A DNA stretch of 64,000 nucleotides from Cristatella mucedo (lineage: Eukaryota > Bryozoa > Phylactolaemata > Cristatellidae), in assembly GCA_009760855.2 (NCBI GenBank), contig WPIO01000014.1, positions 7,189,043 through 7,253,042 on the forward strand, in the 5' to 3' direction. The position numbers and the translations under genes were made by a program. How positions within the stretch are numbered: position 1 is the stretch's first letter; each line of letters begins with the position of its first letter. The notes under the pieces are model-generated. The model did no database searches and was not told where the DNA came from. It saw only the letters and a list, made by a program, of their open reading frames with translations. Below, in pieces: positions 46,274 to 56,540 of this stretch.

Positions 46274-46720
46274 GAGCAGACGCAACACAAGCATTTCGAG
46301 CTATTTAAAGGGACGCTAGCCACGGCCCCAGTGCTTGCCTACCGAACGACTGCCGAGCCTTTCGTCGTCTAGACCGACGCCAGTGACCAAGGTCTTGGTG
46401 TGCTATTGAAGCAAGGAGGCCGAATGCTGGCGTTCAAAAGCGGAGCCTTGTCTCCTAGTGAACAAAACTATGGCACCATCCAAAAAGAGTGTCTTGCACT
46501 CATACACGCATTGAAAGAGTTCAGGCACTATCTCCTGGGCCAAATATTTGAGGCTAGAACCGATCACAATCCGCTTTTGTGGCTTAACGGGCAGAAAGCA
46601 CAAGGGATTCTGGCACGATGGGCTGTCGCCTTACAGGAATTTGAGGTTGACATCACATACAGAAGAGCTGAGCTTAATACTCATGCAGATGCTCTGTCGC
46701 GCCGGCATACCGAGGACCTG
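46274..46720 (+). CDS. Gypsy RNase H (two in-frame stops upstream)
   Basis: A TGA at 46272-46274 and a TAG at 46371-46373 just before the TDASDQGLGVLL motif interrupt the frame. The rest is open, with LSPSEQNYGTIQKECLALI, FRHYLLGQ and ARTDHNPLLWL, the standard acidic residues of Gypsy RNase H. Confidence 0.85.
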
Positions 46721-46959
46721 CTAGCGTGTCTCGTCGAGGTTCGGCCGGTGGAAGAGGTAAGCAACCTCAGAGAGATGCAGCGGCGAGACCAGTTTTTGAA
46801 GGCTGTGTGTGGCAGAGGCACTGCAGGCCGGTTCAAGCCGAGCACCTATTTGGACCCGCCATTCATTACGTTGGTTCCGACAAATATGGGGCCAGCTGAA
46901 ATTGGTCAACCTCGTCGTCTACCGCTACTTTCACCCCCGACCAGGAGCCGAATATAGAT

Positions 46960-47960
46960 ATGTTTTTGTCGCACCGCCAGCCCGCCGAGAAGAACTGCTC
47001 AGACGACATCACGATGACAGCAATCACCAAGGCATAGAACGGACGTACGCCTGACTACGAGACCACGCTTATTGCGTCAATATGAGCCGAGACGTCGTGT
47101 GATATTGTCGGTCAATTCAGGTTTGCCAATCGGTTAAACGGACTCTAGCTCGCTAACGCTCCGCTGGTACCGATACCTGTAGGACGGCTGTGGGAAATGG
47201 TAGCTGTAGATATATTGAAGGTTGCCATGTCAGCCGCGGCCGCGAATACATACTGGTATTGCAAAATAGCTTCACGAAATTGCTCGAGGCCGTGGCTTTA
47301 CGAGACAAATCGGCGGAGACAGCTCAGACGGCCCTGTTATATATTTTCGTTCGTTTTGGTGTGCCGCGCTTTCTGCACCCTGACCAGGGCAGCAATTTCG
47401 AGGCAGAGGTAATTACCACACTCTGCAAGGCTTTCGGCATAAGCAAGACGCGAACGTCGCCTTACCATCGACAGGGCGACGGTATGGTAGAAAGAGCCAA
47501 CCGAACACTACTTACAATGCTGCGAACCTCATGCCTCCACTCAGCCGCACAGTGGGAGAATAATCTTCCACTGCTTTTGTTCGCCTACAGGACGGCTCGG
47601 CATCAAGCTACGGGCTATAGCCCCTTCGAGCTGATGTTTGGCCGCGAGCCGCAGTGCCTTGATAACCTTGCGAAGGGCGCACAATACACTGGCACTTCAC
47701 CTGCAGCGTATTGCCACTCAATGAGTGAAAAGCTCGCTGAATTCCGCGAGCTAGTTGATGCACACGTGGCTCAGAGTGCCGAAGAAGCTCAGCGCCGGTC
47801 ACCACCGAAAACACCACCCACTTATCGTCCCGCAGATCTGATGTGGCTGTGGGATAGCCTACCGAGGCACAAGCTCGCACCATGATGGCTCGGCGGCTGG
47901 AGAGTAGAAACGGTTCTGGGACCAGTCACCTTGTGCATCACAATTGACGCCGGCCACAGC
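46960..47960 (+). CDS. Gypsy integrase (frameshifted)
   Basis: A zinc-binding region is visible as HHDDSNHQGIERT (about 47015) and a later Cys pair (about 47103-47125). The core has MVAVDIL (first Asp, in one frame near 47200), then HPDQGSNFEAE (second Asp, about 47378) and GMVERANRTL (Glu, about 47482) in the 47190-47885 frame. The C-terminal segment includes WRVETVLGPV after two stops. It belongs to the DDE integrase family that inserts element cDNA. A chromodomain is not evident. Confidence 0.85.
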
Positions 47961-48223
47961 AATATCGTGCATCTGGATAAAGTTAAAATGCGAGTTCCAC
48001 GGCTACAAGAGCTTAATCTCGACGTGAGCCCCGAGTGGACCGAGACCGAACGAGATGCTGGGAGAGAGAGGCCTCACATTCTGGCTCGGGGCCACCGATC
48101 GCTGAGGAAGTCGAGAGCCCAGCCAGCGAACCGACGGCTGCACGAGCTTCGGGCCTTGAGCGCCCCGCCCCCCTGCCAGGCTGGCGGACTATGTGTTTTT
48201 TAGACATTCTATGGGGGAAGGGA

Positions 48224-48531
48224 TGTTGTGTGTGCCTGTTGCTTCTCGACCACTGGTGTGCGCCCCGCTCTCGGCGGGTGGTTGGACGGTTGTCTCGGTG
48301 CGGCCTTTGATGTGGGCACGTGGCCCACCAAGGTGGCTCACCACGGATGCACTCCATAATCTGTGGTGAGTCAGCCCATAGCTTATATATGTACCCGCTG
48401 GGGGAATAAAGATTGAGTCTCGTTCACCGCTAACGTTCGCCCGCTCGTGTCTTCGTGTCTCCGTGAGACTCCACTAGCGCTGCTATAGCCGGAGACACAG
48501 TAACACAACATGGAGACACAGCAACACAACA
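48224..48531 (+). repeat. Gypsy 3' LTR
   Basis: 308 bp, with the same start and internal order as the 5' LTR, ending in AACACAACA and followed by GTAC. It is preceded by the purine tract at about 48212-48222. Confidence 0.93.
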
Positions 48532-48535
48532 GTAC

Positions 48536-48774
48536 AAAAGGTCGTCTGCTGCGGTACAGATCAAGCTGCTGATTCAGCTTAGATTTTTCCATGACTGGGA
48601 CAAACTTAAGACGAACCGGTCACTAGGCTAGGTATAGCGACAGAACCACACACCATCACGTAATTCAATCGCAAAACTCAGGCCAATTCCTTGCTAACAT
48701 GTCTGATGACCGTCAGCCAAAGGGATGTTGCCGTCATTCCTAGGTGTTAGCCTAACGGCACTTTCACTTAATTT
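48536..48774 (-). repeat. Repeat X, central copy (second part)
   Basis: It matches 63125-63345: the CTGATTCAGCTTA, ATGACTGGGACAAAC, TAGCGACAGAACC, GATGACCGTCAGCC and CATTCCTAGGTGTTAG blocks appear in order. It thus continues the X copy split by the Gypsy insertion. Confidence 0.6.
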
Positions 48775-50025
48775 TGTACCGCCTTGCTGGCTTGGCTTTA
48801 TTTTTGCGCGAACAAGTGCTGTTCAGCGGTGGGCAAGAACTCCTTTGTCCTAGAGCATTGAGCCAGAGAGAAGCACCAGTACGGTTAGAGAGCAAGAGGT
48901 TAAGAGCGAGCCAGGATGCTATAGGACCAGCGGTGTCAATTTGGCCTTTAGAATATGTCGGATACCCGCCGGAGCTGTTGATTGACGTTGGTTGGCTTGT
49001 TAACCTCGGCCATAACTCTGTTCAAAAGAATTCTCTGGAACCTATTCGGCATTCAAGCTGGACAGGGGTGCCCTTCCAATGGCCTAGTGACGGTATTAAT
49101 TCCTTACCGTAATGAGCCATGGTTTCGGGCCCAACACCACTAAGCACTTGCCCCATTGTCTCAGCTAAGTATTTGAGAGTCAAGCGACGCTCGCCCGTGG
49201 TCTTATATTTGGCTCCTGTCTTTGACCTCGCTTTGACGCCGCCGGACTCGTTTCTCTGAACGTAAGGAAGGAGTGTGGGCTGTTCGCCGGCGATTGACGG
49301 GTCAGGAAGATACAACACTAGAAGGATTGGGTGGACTCCACCGAATACGGTCGTATCACGCTCGAGCTAGCATTTCATGTTTCTGTTGTGTTTTTTGTGT
49401 GTGCGCTCGCACGTGGTTTTGGCACAAAGATTTGCCGGTGCGAGCTAAACGTAGCTGGTATGGTGTGAGATATTCCGTTGGTTCGCGCTCCTTTGTCTAT
49501 TTAGGTCGTACCTTACTATAGACGTAAGTAGCCTAAGTGTGGAGACGTGTTTCCTCCGCAGCAGTTCTTGAGTTGGCATGTGTGGGGTATTCCTGCCGCA
49601 CTGGTGGAAGCCGAGCGCTAGTTCTCCGGTCAGGGTTTAGGCTCCGGTCGGGGCTCCGTCTAATTGGGTCGTTTCCCACTATAGACCTAAATAGCTTAAG
49701 TGTTGAGACGTATTCCCTCCACAAGAGTGTTTATGCTGTTGAGCGTGCCAGGAGAGGGGAGATAAAACTGAGCTAGACACGAGGCAACTTTGTGCGCCTG
49801 CGAATACAGCTCAGTAAAATCCCCCAATTTGTGTGTCTCGCTTTCCAATTCACGCCGCGGACTCACGACCCCTTTAGTAACGGTAAGCAGGTCATCGCTA
49901 GAAACGCTCGTTTCGCGGCGGCCTGCTTATTGCGTGCAGACGCGCACCGAACGGCATCTGGCTTTAGATTACGCCGCTAGGTATGCGGCAGGTCAAGCCT
50001 ACTCCACCGAGCCTTTCGCGTTACA
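48775..50025 (+). mobile_element. Solo-LTR-like element S2
   Basis: It begins TGTACCGCC and ends GCGTTACA, is 1251 bp long and is similar to S1 (2373-3791) throughout. It is shorter by 168 bp, about one of the ~162-bp internal subunits. The GTGGAGACGTGTTTCCTCCG subunit marker occurs at 49537 with a diverged copy near 49700. Flanks are ATTT and ATGT, so a target duplication is only suggestive. It splits an X copy. Confidence 0.6.
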
Positions 50026-50660
50026 ATGTGAGCAGTTACAATGTTACGACGTTACAATGTGAACACGAACCATCCAGTATTGGCACCAAAATCACTCGAC
50101 AGTTAGGGCTTATTAACAGGTTATGTAACAAGAGCTATTAGTCATAGTTTTAAGTAGCCAAAGTGAGCATTATCTTACAGTTATGATTGAAACTAACTAC
50201 TTGATAAGGCCTTCGATGACGCTTTAAAGCCTTGAACTGCTTCATTGTGGCATTGGCCTAGCTATATACACTTTGTGAGCCTTAGCATCAAGCTATCTCT
50301 TTCTTCAATATAGGATTGAAGGGAGGAAACTTGTTCAGTTGTATGTACGTTCACAACGAGTGATTGGGAGTTGTAGACCTTCCAAAAACTAAAGATACTC
50401 AGACTTGAACTACAGGTACGATACGTCTTAAGCATATAGAACTTATATTCCAACTCATAAACCACTATGACCTCTAGCTTTTACCGAAGCTGGCTCCCAT
50501 AAAACTGATTGGTAAACATACAGTTTGAATTTTGCTTGCATTCTGAATTATAGACTGCGGTGTGTGCAAATCTGAGTCGATAGAAGTGAATAACTTCTTT
50601 CCAGCTTAACCGCTGGCTAATCTGATAGAACTAGCATATCACCACTTCAGTGAAGATCTC
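50026..50660 (-). repeat. Repeat X, central copy (third part)
   Basis: It matches 63385-63680: the ACTCGACAGTTAGGGC, CATTATCTTACAG, CCTTCGATGACGC and CTTCAATATAGGATTGAAGGGAGG blocks correspond in order to ACTAGACAGCTATGGC, CATTTTCTTACAG, CCTTTGATGC and CTTCAATATAGGATTCGAGGGAG. Confidence 0.6.
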
Positions 50661-50699
50661 TCGAGCGAGCGAGCTCACGCACTCTCAGAGGAGACAGCA

Positions 50700-51480
50700 G
50701 TGGACGCGACGAGCACCGCAGCGACGCCGCCGCGGATTATGAGTGTCTCGACTTATGAGTGCTTCAAGATACGAACTGTCTCTCGGCCGATTTTTGCTTT
50801 GAGTTGGGAGCTACAACTCGGATCACGAGCCAGCTTCATATACTCCAACGCTAGCTGTTACAGCTTAAGTCACACTGAGTGTGGTTACTCAGGCCACTAA
50901 GGGTAGTTAAGGGAACGAAGTTCTGTTGCAAGCAGCTGCCCAACGAGTTTTGTGTGGTGCCTAGCCAAAGCCTATTGGTTCACTCCAAATTCAACTCGAG
51001 CGAGCCATCATTATGCTTGCATGAATAAGATCGCCAGATTACTCTGTTAAATCTGATTAAATAAACACCATATTCTCAGTTCTATAAGGTTCAGACAATA
51101 AACGGAAAGCAAGAAAAGCCCGATGAAAAGAGCAAAAATCGGTGAACAAGAGCACGAAGCTTATTTAAGCCATTCTCCTCTAAATATATTGGCATTTTCA
51201 AGTCTTCTGATCTTACATGTTACCACTGTACCTTACGATAAGTAAAACCCGTTTCTTGCCATAAAATATACTGCATTTTTTTCAAACAATATTTCTTATT
51301 TAAGAAAATTTTTTAATCTAAAAGCAAGTGAAATAAATCTCAGTGTGTTTTTTGAGAGTCCGAAGTAAATCAACACCATATTTATTCATTTGAACGAGGA
51401 AAAATTGAAAAATTGAGCAAAGAGCTCCGTCACGGAATTAAATTTGTAAGCAAAATTACCACGATAACGCAAGCACTCTA
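50700..51480. mobile_element. Second MITE-like copy (inverted relative to 29544-30289)
   Basis: It matches the reverse complement of 29544-30289: GCGGATTATGAGTGTCTCGAC near 50730, CTCTCGGCCGATTTTTGCTTTG near 50783, and GAGCTCCGTCACGGAATTAAATTTG near 51422. The GGTACC core of the terminal repeat is lost here. It forms the outer end of the right inverted-repeat arm. Confidence 0.5.
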
Positions 51481-51589
51481 TATTAACAGATGGGAATCAG
51501 AAAACCGCACCCAAGGAAAATATAGGAGTTCGATTTTTCAAGTCTAAACTTTCAAGTTCGACCATTTCTCAATTATTTGGACGACAAAA

Positions 51590-52540
51590 ATAATAATAAG
51601 AATAATGCACTTGATAAAGCGCCCTCAGAGAACTTAATCTCTTTCTAGGCGCTTTACATTTGCTGCAAAGGGAAATGCAATTAAATGGTAAGTAAATTCA
51701 TGCTTGAAAAAGAAACAAAATGAATAAAATGGTTAGGGGTGACATGCACAGGGTCTGCATGCAAATGTGGTTAGTGGCAGCATGCACATTGTCAGCACCC
51801 ATAAGCACGTGAAGGACTAATCACAGAGACCCACTAAATGCTGTCCTAAATGGGTGTTTTGTAAAATCTTTCTAAATGTGGTCAGGTCAGGGGATGTTCT
51901 GACGCAGGTCGGGAGGGAGTTCCAGGCTTTGGGAGCATACGAACTAAATGTACGGTCTCCAAAGGATTTCAGGTTTGTACGAGGTATTTGTAGACTGTTG
52001 GATTCCGAAAGTCTGGTGGTACGATGCTTAGCCTGATGGAGGAATAAATCTGAGAGATGGGCTAGAGCCAACGAATGATGTGACGTAAAACTGAGCGAAA
52101 AAGCCTTGAAGTAAATCCGCTGCTTTACTGGTAGCCAGTGCAGGTCGGCGAGAAGCAGTGTAATGTGGCAGCTGCGACGCTCACGATAGACAACCCTAGC
52201 TGTGGAGTTTTGCACCAGCTGCAATTGCCCAATCGCACATGCCGGTAGGCCAGTAAGCAGTGAGTCGCATAAGTCGAGACGAGAAGTCACGAATGCATGG
52301 ATCAACTTGGACTTGGTATCCTTACCTAAACAAGCCTGCATTTTAGCAATGTTATGAAGCTGAAAATAGGCATATTTGACTGTGAAGCTAATATGGTCGT
52401 CTAACGAGAGGTCGCTTTGGAATATGACACCTAGATTTCGAACCGAATCAACACGAGATATGCTGGCAGAACCAATTTTGAGAGTCAGCCTTTCCAATCT
52501 CTGAATCACACTGGGTTTTCCCATAACTAGTATCAGCTGG
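51590..52540 (-). mobile_element. LINE-B, best-preserved fragment (235-codon ORF)
   Basis: The minus ORF from 52524 to 51817 encodes the C-terminal part of a CR1/L2-like reverse transcriptase ORF: SVRNLGVIFQSDLSLDDHIS, then SKLIHAFVTSRLDLCDSLL, GLPACAIGQLQLVQNSTA, LHWLPVKQRIYFKAF and TFSSYAPKAWNSLP. The RT active site is upstream of the truncation. The 3' end carries an (AAT)n-like tail at about 51587-51606 on the plus strand. It lies inside the right inverted-repeat arm and is absent from the left arm, so it inserted after the arms formed. Confidence 0.88.
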
Positions 52541-53639
52541 CGTAAAATACACCTGTCACAGAATAGACCTGTATGTGCTGGAAGGCATTGAGAGTCTCTT
52601 AATAAGTTGTATTCTTAAAACTTTCCCAACTACTGAGTTTAAAACCCATATCACTTAGGCTCATTGCCTCAAAATAGACTGAAAGTCTTCCAGCATTTGT
52701 TAACTTACGCCCTTTAATTTTCCAAAAACCCAGGCATTCATACTGATATTATTCTTTCTTTGACAATAAGACAGAATTATTTCCATTTAAACTTAATACC
52801 GACGATTCACTTGACTTCAAGAACTTCAAACTTTCTTACTTTAAGCAGGCACGCATTTCAAAGAAACTTATTGTTGATTATAACTATCCTTCAAGATTCA
52901 GTTACCAGCAATCAAAAATCGTGTACTTTAGAATTGTATCAGCCGTTTTAGCTGCACCAACATCCACATACTGTTATGCATGGACTGTAAAGTGATAATA
53001 TTAGAAATTGGAGGGGCGAAAGTAGAATAGAAGCGGCCGAGGATCATGGTCAACTCTAGCTTCTAGATTATATGTGCGATCGCCTACTTTATGAATCCCT
53101 TCGATTTTCTAAGAAATTCATTTTGGAACGTAAAGAAATGTAATTCATTACAAATTATTCTTTAAGTTCTTGTTTAAGCTTATTCATTCGTATCTGTTCA
53201 GTTATTTTTCCTGAAACGAAACTGAAACACGACATTCTCAGTAATAAGAATTTGAAATAATCTGCCCAAAATCTACCAGGCGAAACAATAAAGTAATTCA
53301 TATTCTAAGAATTCTTAGAAACGATTTTTTATAAATCCGTTAAGAATATCAACTTATTTACCATTCCAATCACCAACAATATAACCAACTAAGCACTCAA
53401 ATGTTCTGAGAAACATCTTTCTCATTGTTCTATCCAACATTTAAAATCTGCATCACAAGCATGCAGGCCAACCTTAAGATGCCTATTTCAATTGAAGGGT
53501 TAGGCTTCTCCTTATTCTTTGCATAACTTAATATTATAATTGTGCAACAAACAGTAGTACATTGTGGTTTAACCTATTTCCTATCGCAAAAACATAAGAA
53601 GATAAGGCAATATTATTTCCATCCACTATTGATATTATT

Positions 53640-53745
53640 AGCCTTGATGGCTCACTAAGTAAATTGGTTACTCTTCTAATCCTGAAGTTGGGGATTCTTT
53701 ATTGTTCCGGAGTTAATTGCCCTCAAGCTCTTCTGCCTCGTAAAT
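53640..53745 (+). mobile_element. tRNA-derived SINE (mirror of 28262-28365)
   Basis: It reads AGCCTTGATGGCTCACTAAG, then TTACTCTTCTAATCCTG, and ends with AAGCTCTTCTGCCTCG. The B box has decayed (TTCTAATCC for TTCGAATCC). Confidence 0.5.
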
Positions 53746-54906
53746 AATGCTTTTAGTCAGCCAACATTTTGTATCCCCATATTCTGCTTCTCTGATTGCC
53801 TGTTTATCTTATGAAGTCTACATTTTGCATGCACAATTAGCTTGATATAAAATAAAATCTTAATCGCGATATCCAAAGACAATTATAAATCAACAAAGTC
53901 AACTAGAGGATATCTTTTTTCAAACCTACCACTCAATCCGCTTGCGACTTGTCGTCATTGATAAAATGCTAAGAAATGATTATAGCAGAAATAGCCTACG
54001 ATTTTGCACATTCGATTAAGCACAATGTTTGCCTTTGTCCATAATACTTTCGGATTACCAGCCATTAAACTATCTAGGCCATCTTAGCACAAGCTTGAGA
54101 AAGCAAACTGACTTTTTCGTGACAGACATTCGAGGATTACTGTAAGTCATAGCAAATCATCCTAGCTCAGGCTCATTCTAGCTTCTACAAAAAATATGAA
54201 TGAATCACAGTTGCACAGTCCAAAAGGGTCTTATAAGATACCGTCTCCTCGACAGATACCAGGTTAGCTCTATATCTAGTGATGCTTGTGGCGATATAAC
54301 AGATCGCTTCTTTAGCTTTTTTTTATCAGCAAGACCGATAAGATAAAAAACTCATCCACAAGCTAGCCGCATTCCTCCTGAACTCGTGTTCCTTAATTCC
54401 GCCTAGCATATCAAGGTCTGTATTTGAGAAAGCCACTTGGGATTTCGACCGGAAACGCACTTCTGAATCAAAGTAGACTACTAATCCTCTATATATTTTA
54501 CTCACTCTCCTGGTTATACGACATACAGATCCTCAGCTCTATACCAAATATTCCTAACATAATTACAATTTCATTAACGTCAGACTGAGTCCCTGCCCCA
54601 TTAAAATGCTGTAATCAATCAACTTCTGACCCAATTAACACAAGACGACAAAAACTTTGAAAGCCTCAGACCAGCCTCCATTGTACTTAATGTTATTAAA
54701 GGCAGTAAACAGAGCTGCAGTAGAACAGCAGAACTCTTTCATTTGACCTTTAAAGCTAACAAAGAAGTTACTGTCTGGTTTTAGAGCTACTATCTCTGCA
54801 CATTTACTATTGCTTTTGATGTATGGTGACCAAAGAAATGCAGAATTGGATAGTGGTTCCTGTTTTGCTTTATCTTTCCGTGGCACTGAATTGATTGATT
54901 GTAACA

Positions 54907-54999
<93 letters not shown>
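54907..54999. repeat. (CT)n(GA)n self-complementary microsatellite
   Basis: About 50 bp of CT repeats are followed directly by about 40 bp of GA repeats, joined at CTCGAG (54957-54962). The tract is a near-perfect palindrome with a stem of roughly 38 bp and no loop. Paralogous sites at about 56411 and (reversed) about 27066 have only CTTGAGAG. Confidence 0.95.
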
Positions 55000-55000
<1 letters not shown>

Positions 55001-55129
55001 CTTATCATCTAGACTGGGTGATATTAGCACTTTAACAATTTATACAATTGTTGAAGTATTATCTTCTACAGAAAATATGGTGTATTACTGTGAACGTCAT
55101 CCGAAAGACATCGTCATCCGAGGTCATGC

Positions 55130-55800
55130 AATGTGTATAATGTATCTCCATCTGTAACTCAGCCATAAAAACTAAGTGGGTGTTAGGCCAAAGAGTTTAT
55201 TATAGCCTACTCACAGCCTACGAAGCTTTCGGTATCCATTCGGTAGCTAGCAGACTTCATCTCACTCAACAAAGAGAAAGTGGTAAACACTGCAGAGTCA
55301 GGAGAACCGTCGAGGTAGTGAGTAGCTTGTAGGTAGCAGCTCGGGACAGCCGAAAAGGACTAACCATAGTGGGCAGTAGAAGAGTAGTTGTCGTTGCATC
55401 AAAATTGTTGAAGTGAGTACCACAGTCTAGGACCTGCTGAACTAAAGCTTCTATTGCCAACGGTCTTTAGAGTGAATACTAAAGCAGTTCATTTGTTGTC
55501 CATACAGGGCCTGAGGGCACGAGAAGGCTGAAACTGGTGCAGCAGTTTAGCTAGGTACCAAAGAGCCGAGCCTAGGCAGGCCTTGTTGGTCAGAGCAAGA
55601 ACTTCGTTCTGTATCCGTTTATGAAACGGCAGCCATGCTATATCTTTAAGCAAAGAAGACACAAAGAAGTGCTCAAACCTCTGGGACATTAAAACTAGCC
55701 TTGCAGATATAGTCATCACTAGTTGTAATGGCCTATTTGCTTGTTTTAATAGCCCAGCCAGAAGATGATTACAATAACCAAGCTGACACAGAACTTCGGA
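55130..55800 (-). mobile_element. LINE-A 3' fragment
   Basis: It starts at the 3' end (TATCTCCATCTGTAACTC near 55142). The minus ORF at 55489-55719 has WLPFHKRIQNEVLALTNKA, matching other LINE-A C-termini. It is truncated near 55800, where the neighbouring duplicated block begins. Confidence 0.7.
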
Positions 55801-56540
55801 GCTAGTTAAGTTTTGTTCAAGCCAATCAGCCGTCTCCTTGACTGATACCAGGCTATCTCCATAGCTAGCGATGTTTGTGGCAATCTACATGATCGCTTCT
55901 CTAGCTTTTTAATCAGCTAGACCAACTAGATAAACAAGTCATCCATAAGGTAGAACCATCCCTTCTGAACTCATGTTCCTAAATTCCGTATACAATTTAC
56001 CTACTCTCCTGGCTATAATACATACAGATCCTCTGCTATATACAACCTATTACTTACATAATAAAAATTTCATTAACGGCAGGTCATGTCCCTGACCTAT
56101 TAAAACACCGTTGTCAATCAACATATGAAATAAATAACACGGTACGACGAAAACTTGGAAAGCATCAGACCAGCCAGCCTTGTACTTACTTTGCATTAAA
56201 GGCAGTGTAAAGAGCTGTAGTAGACCAGCATAACTCTTACATCGGAACTTTAAAGATAGTAAACAAGTTCCTGTCTGGCTTTAGAGCTACTATTTCTGCA
56301 CATCCAGTATTGCTTTCGGTGTAAAGGGACCGAAGAAATGCAGAATTGGGTGGTGGTTCATGTTTTGCTCGATCTTTCCTTGGCGCTAAATTGGGATATT
56401 GTAATCAAATTCTTGAGAGCATCTCATCTAGACTGGGCGGTATAGGCACTTTACTACAATTGTTCAAGTATCGTCTTCTTAAGATAATATGGTGGAATAA
56501 TGTGAACGTCATCCGAAGGACATCGTTACCCGAGGTAATG
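55800..56540 (-). repeat. Additional copy of the inverted-repeat arm block
   Basis: It matches 54.24-55.13 kb in direct orientation (CTCCATAGCTAGCGATG..., TTTAGAGCTACTATTTCTGC, CATCTAGACTGGGCGG) and is followed by another LINE-A 3' end. The arm block plus LINE-A therefore exists twice in tandem on this side. Confidence 0.65.

Larger units (their letters stand above)
43685..48535 (+). mobile_element. Ty3/Gypsy LTR retrotransposon, nearly full length, decayed
   Basis: The element proper is 43689-48531, flanked by GTAC on both sides (43685-43688, 48532-48535), a 4-bp target duplication. The two LTRs are 308 bp each. Internal order is gag, protease, RT, RNase H, integrase, which places it in Ty3/Gypsy (integrase after RNase H). 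Multiple frameshifts and stops interrupt gag-pol, so this copy cannot act alone. No env is present. A purine-rich tract (GGGGGAAGGGA) precedes the 3' LTR. No standard tRNA primer-binding site beginning TGG follows the 5' LTR. Confidence 0.95.
52550..55130 (-). repeat. Right arm of large degenerate inverted repeat
   Basis: This is the reverse-complement partner of 26.93-29.5 kb. The block from about 54240 to 55130 also recurs in direct orientation at about 55850-56540. ORFs here overlap the CT/GA tract and are artefacts. No host coding sequence is visible. Confidence 0.7.

Noticed and set aside
54635-55157. ORFs of 115-131 codons across the CT/GA tract
   Set aside because: The length comes from Leu-Ser and Arg-Glu runs; flanking residues belong to the non-coding inverted-repeat block, and the paralogous copies are not open.
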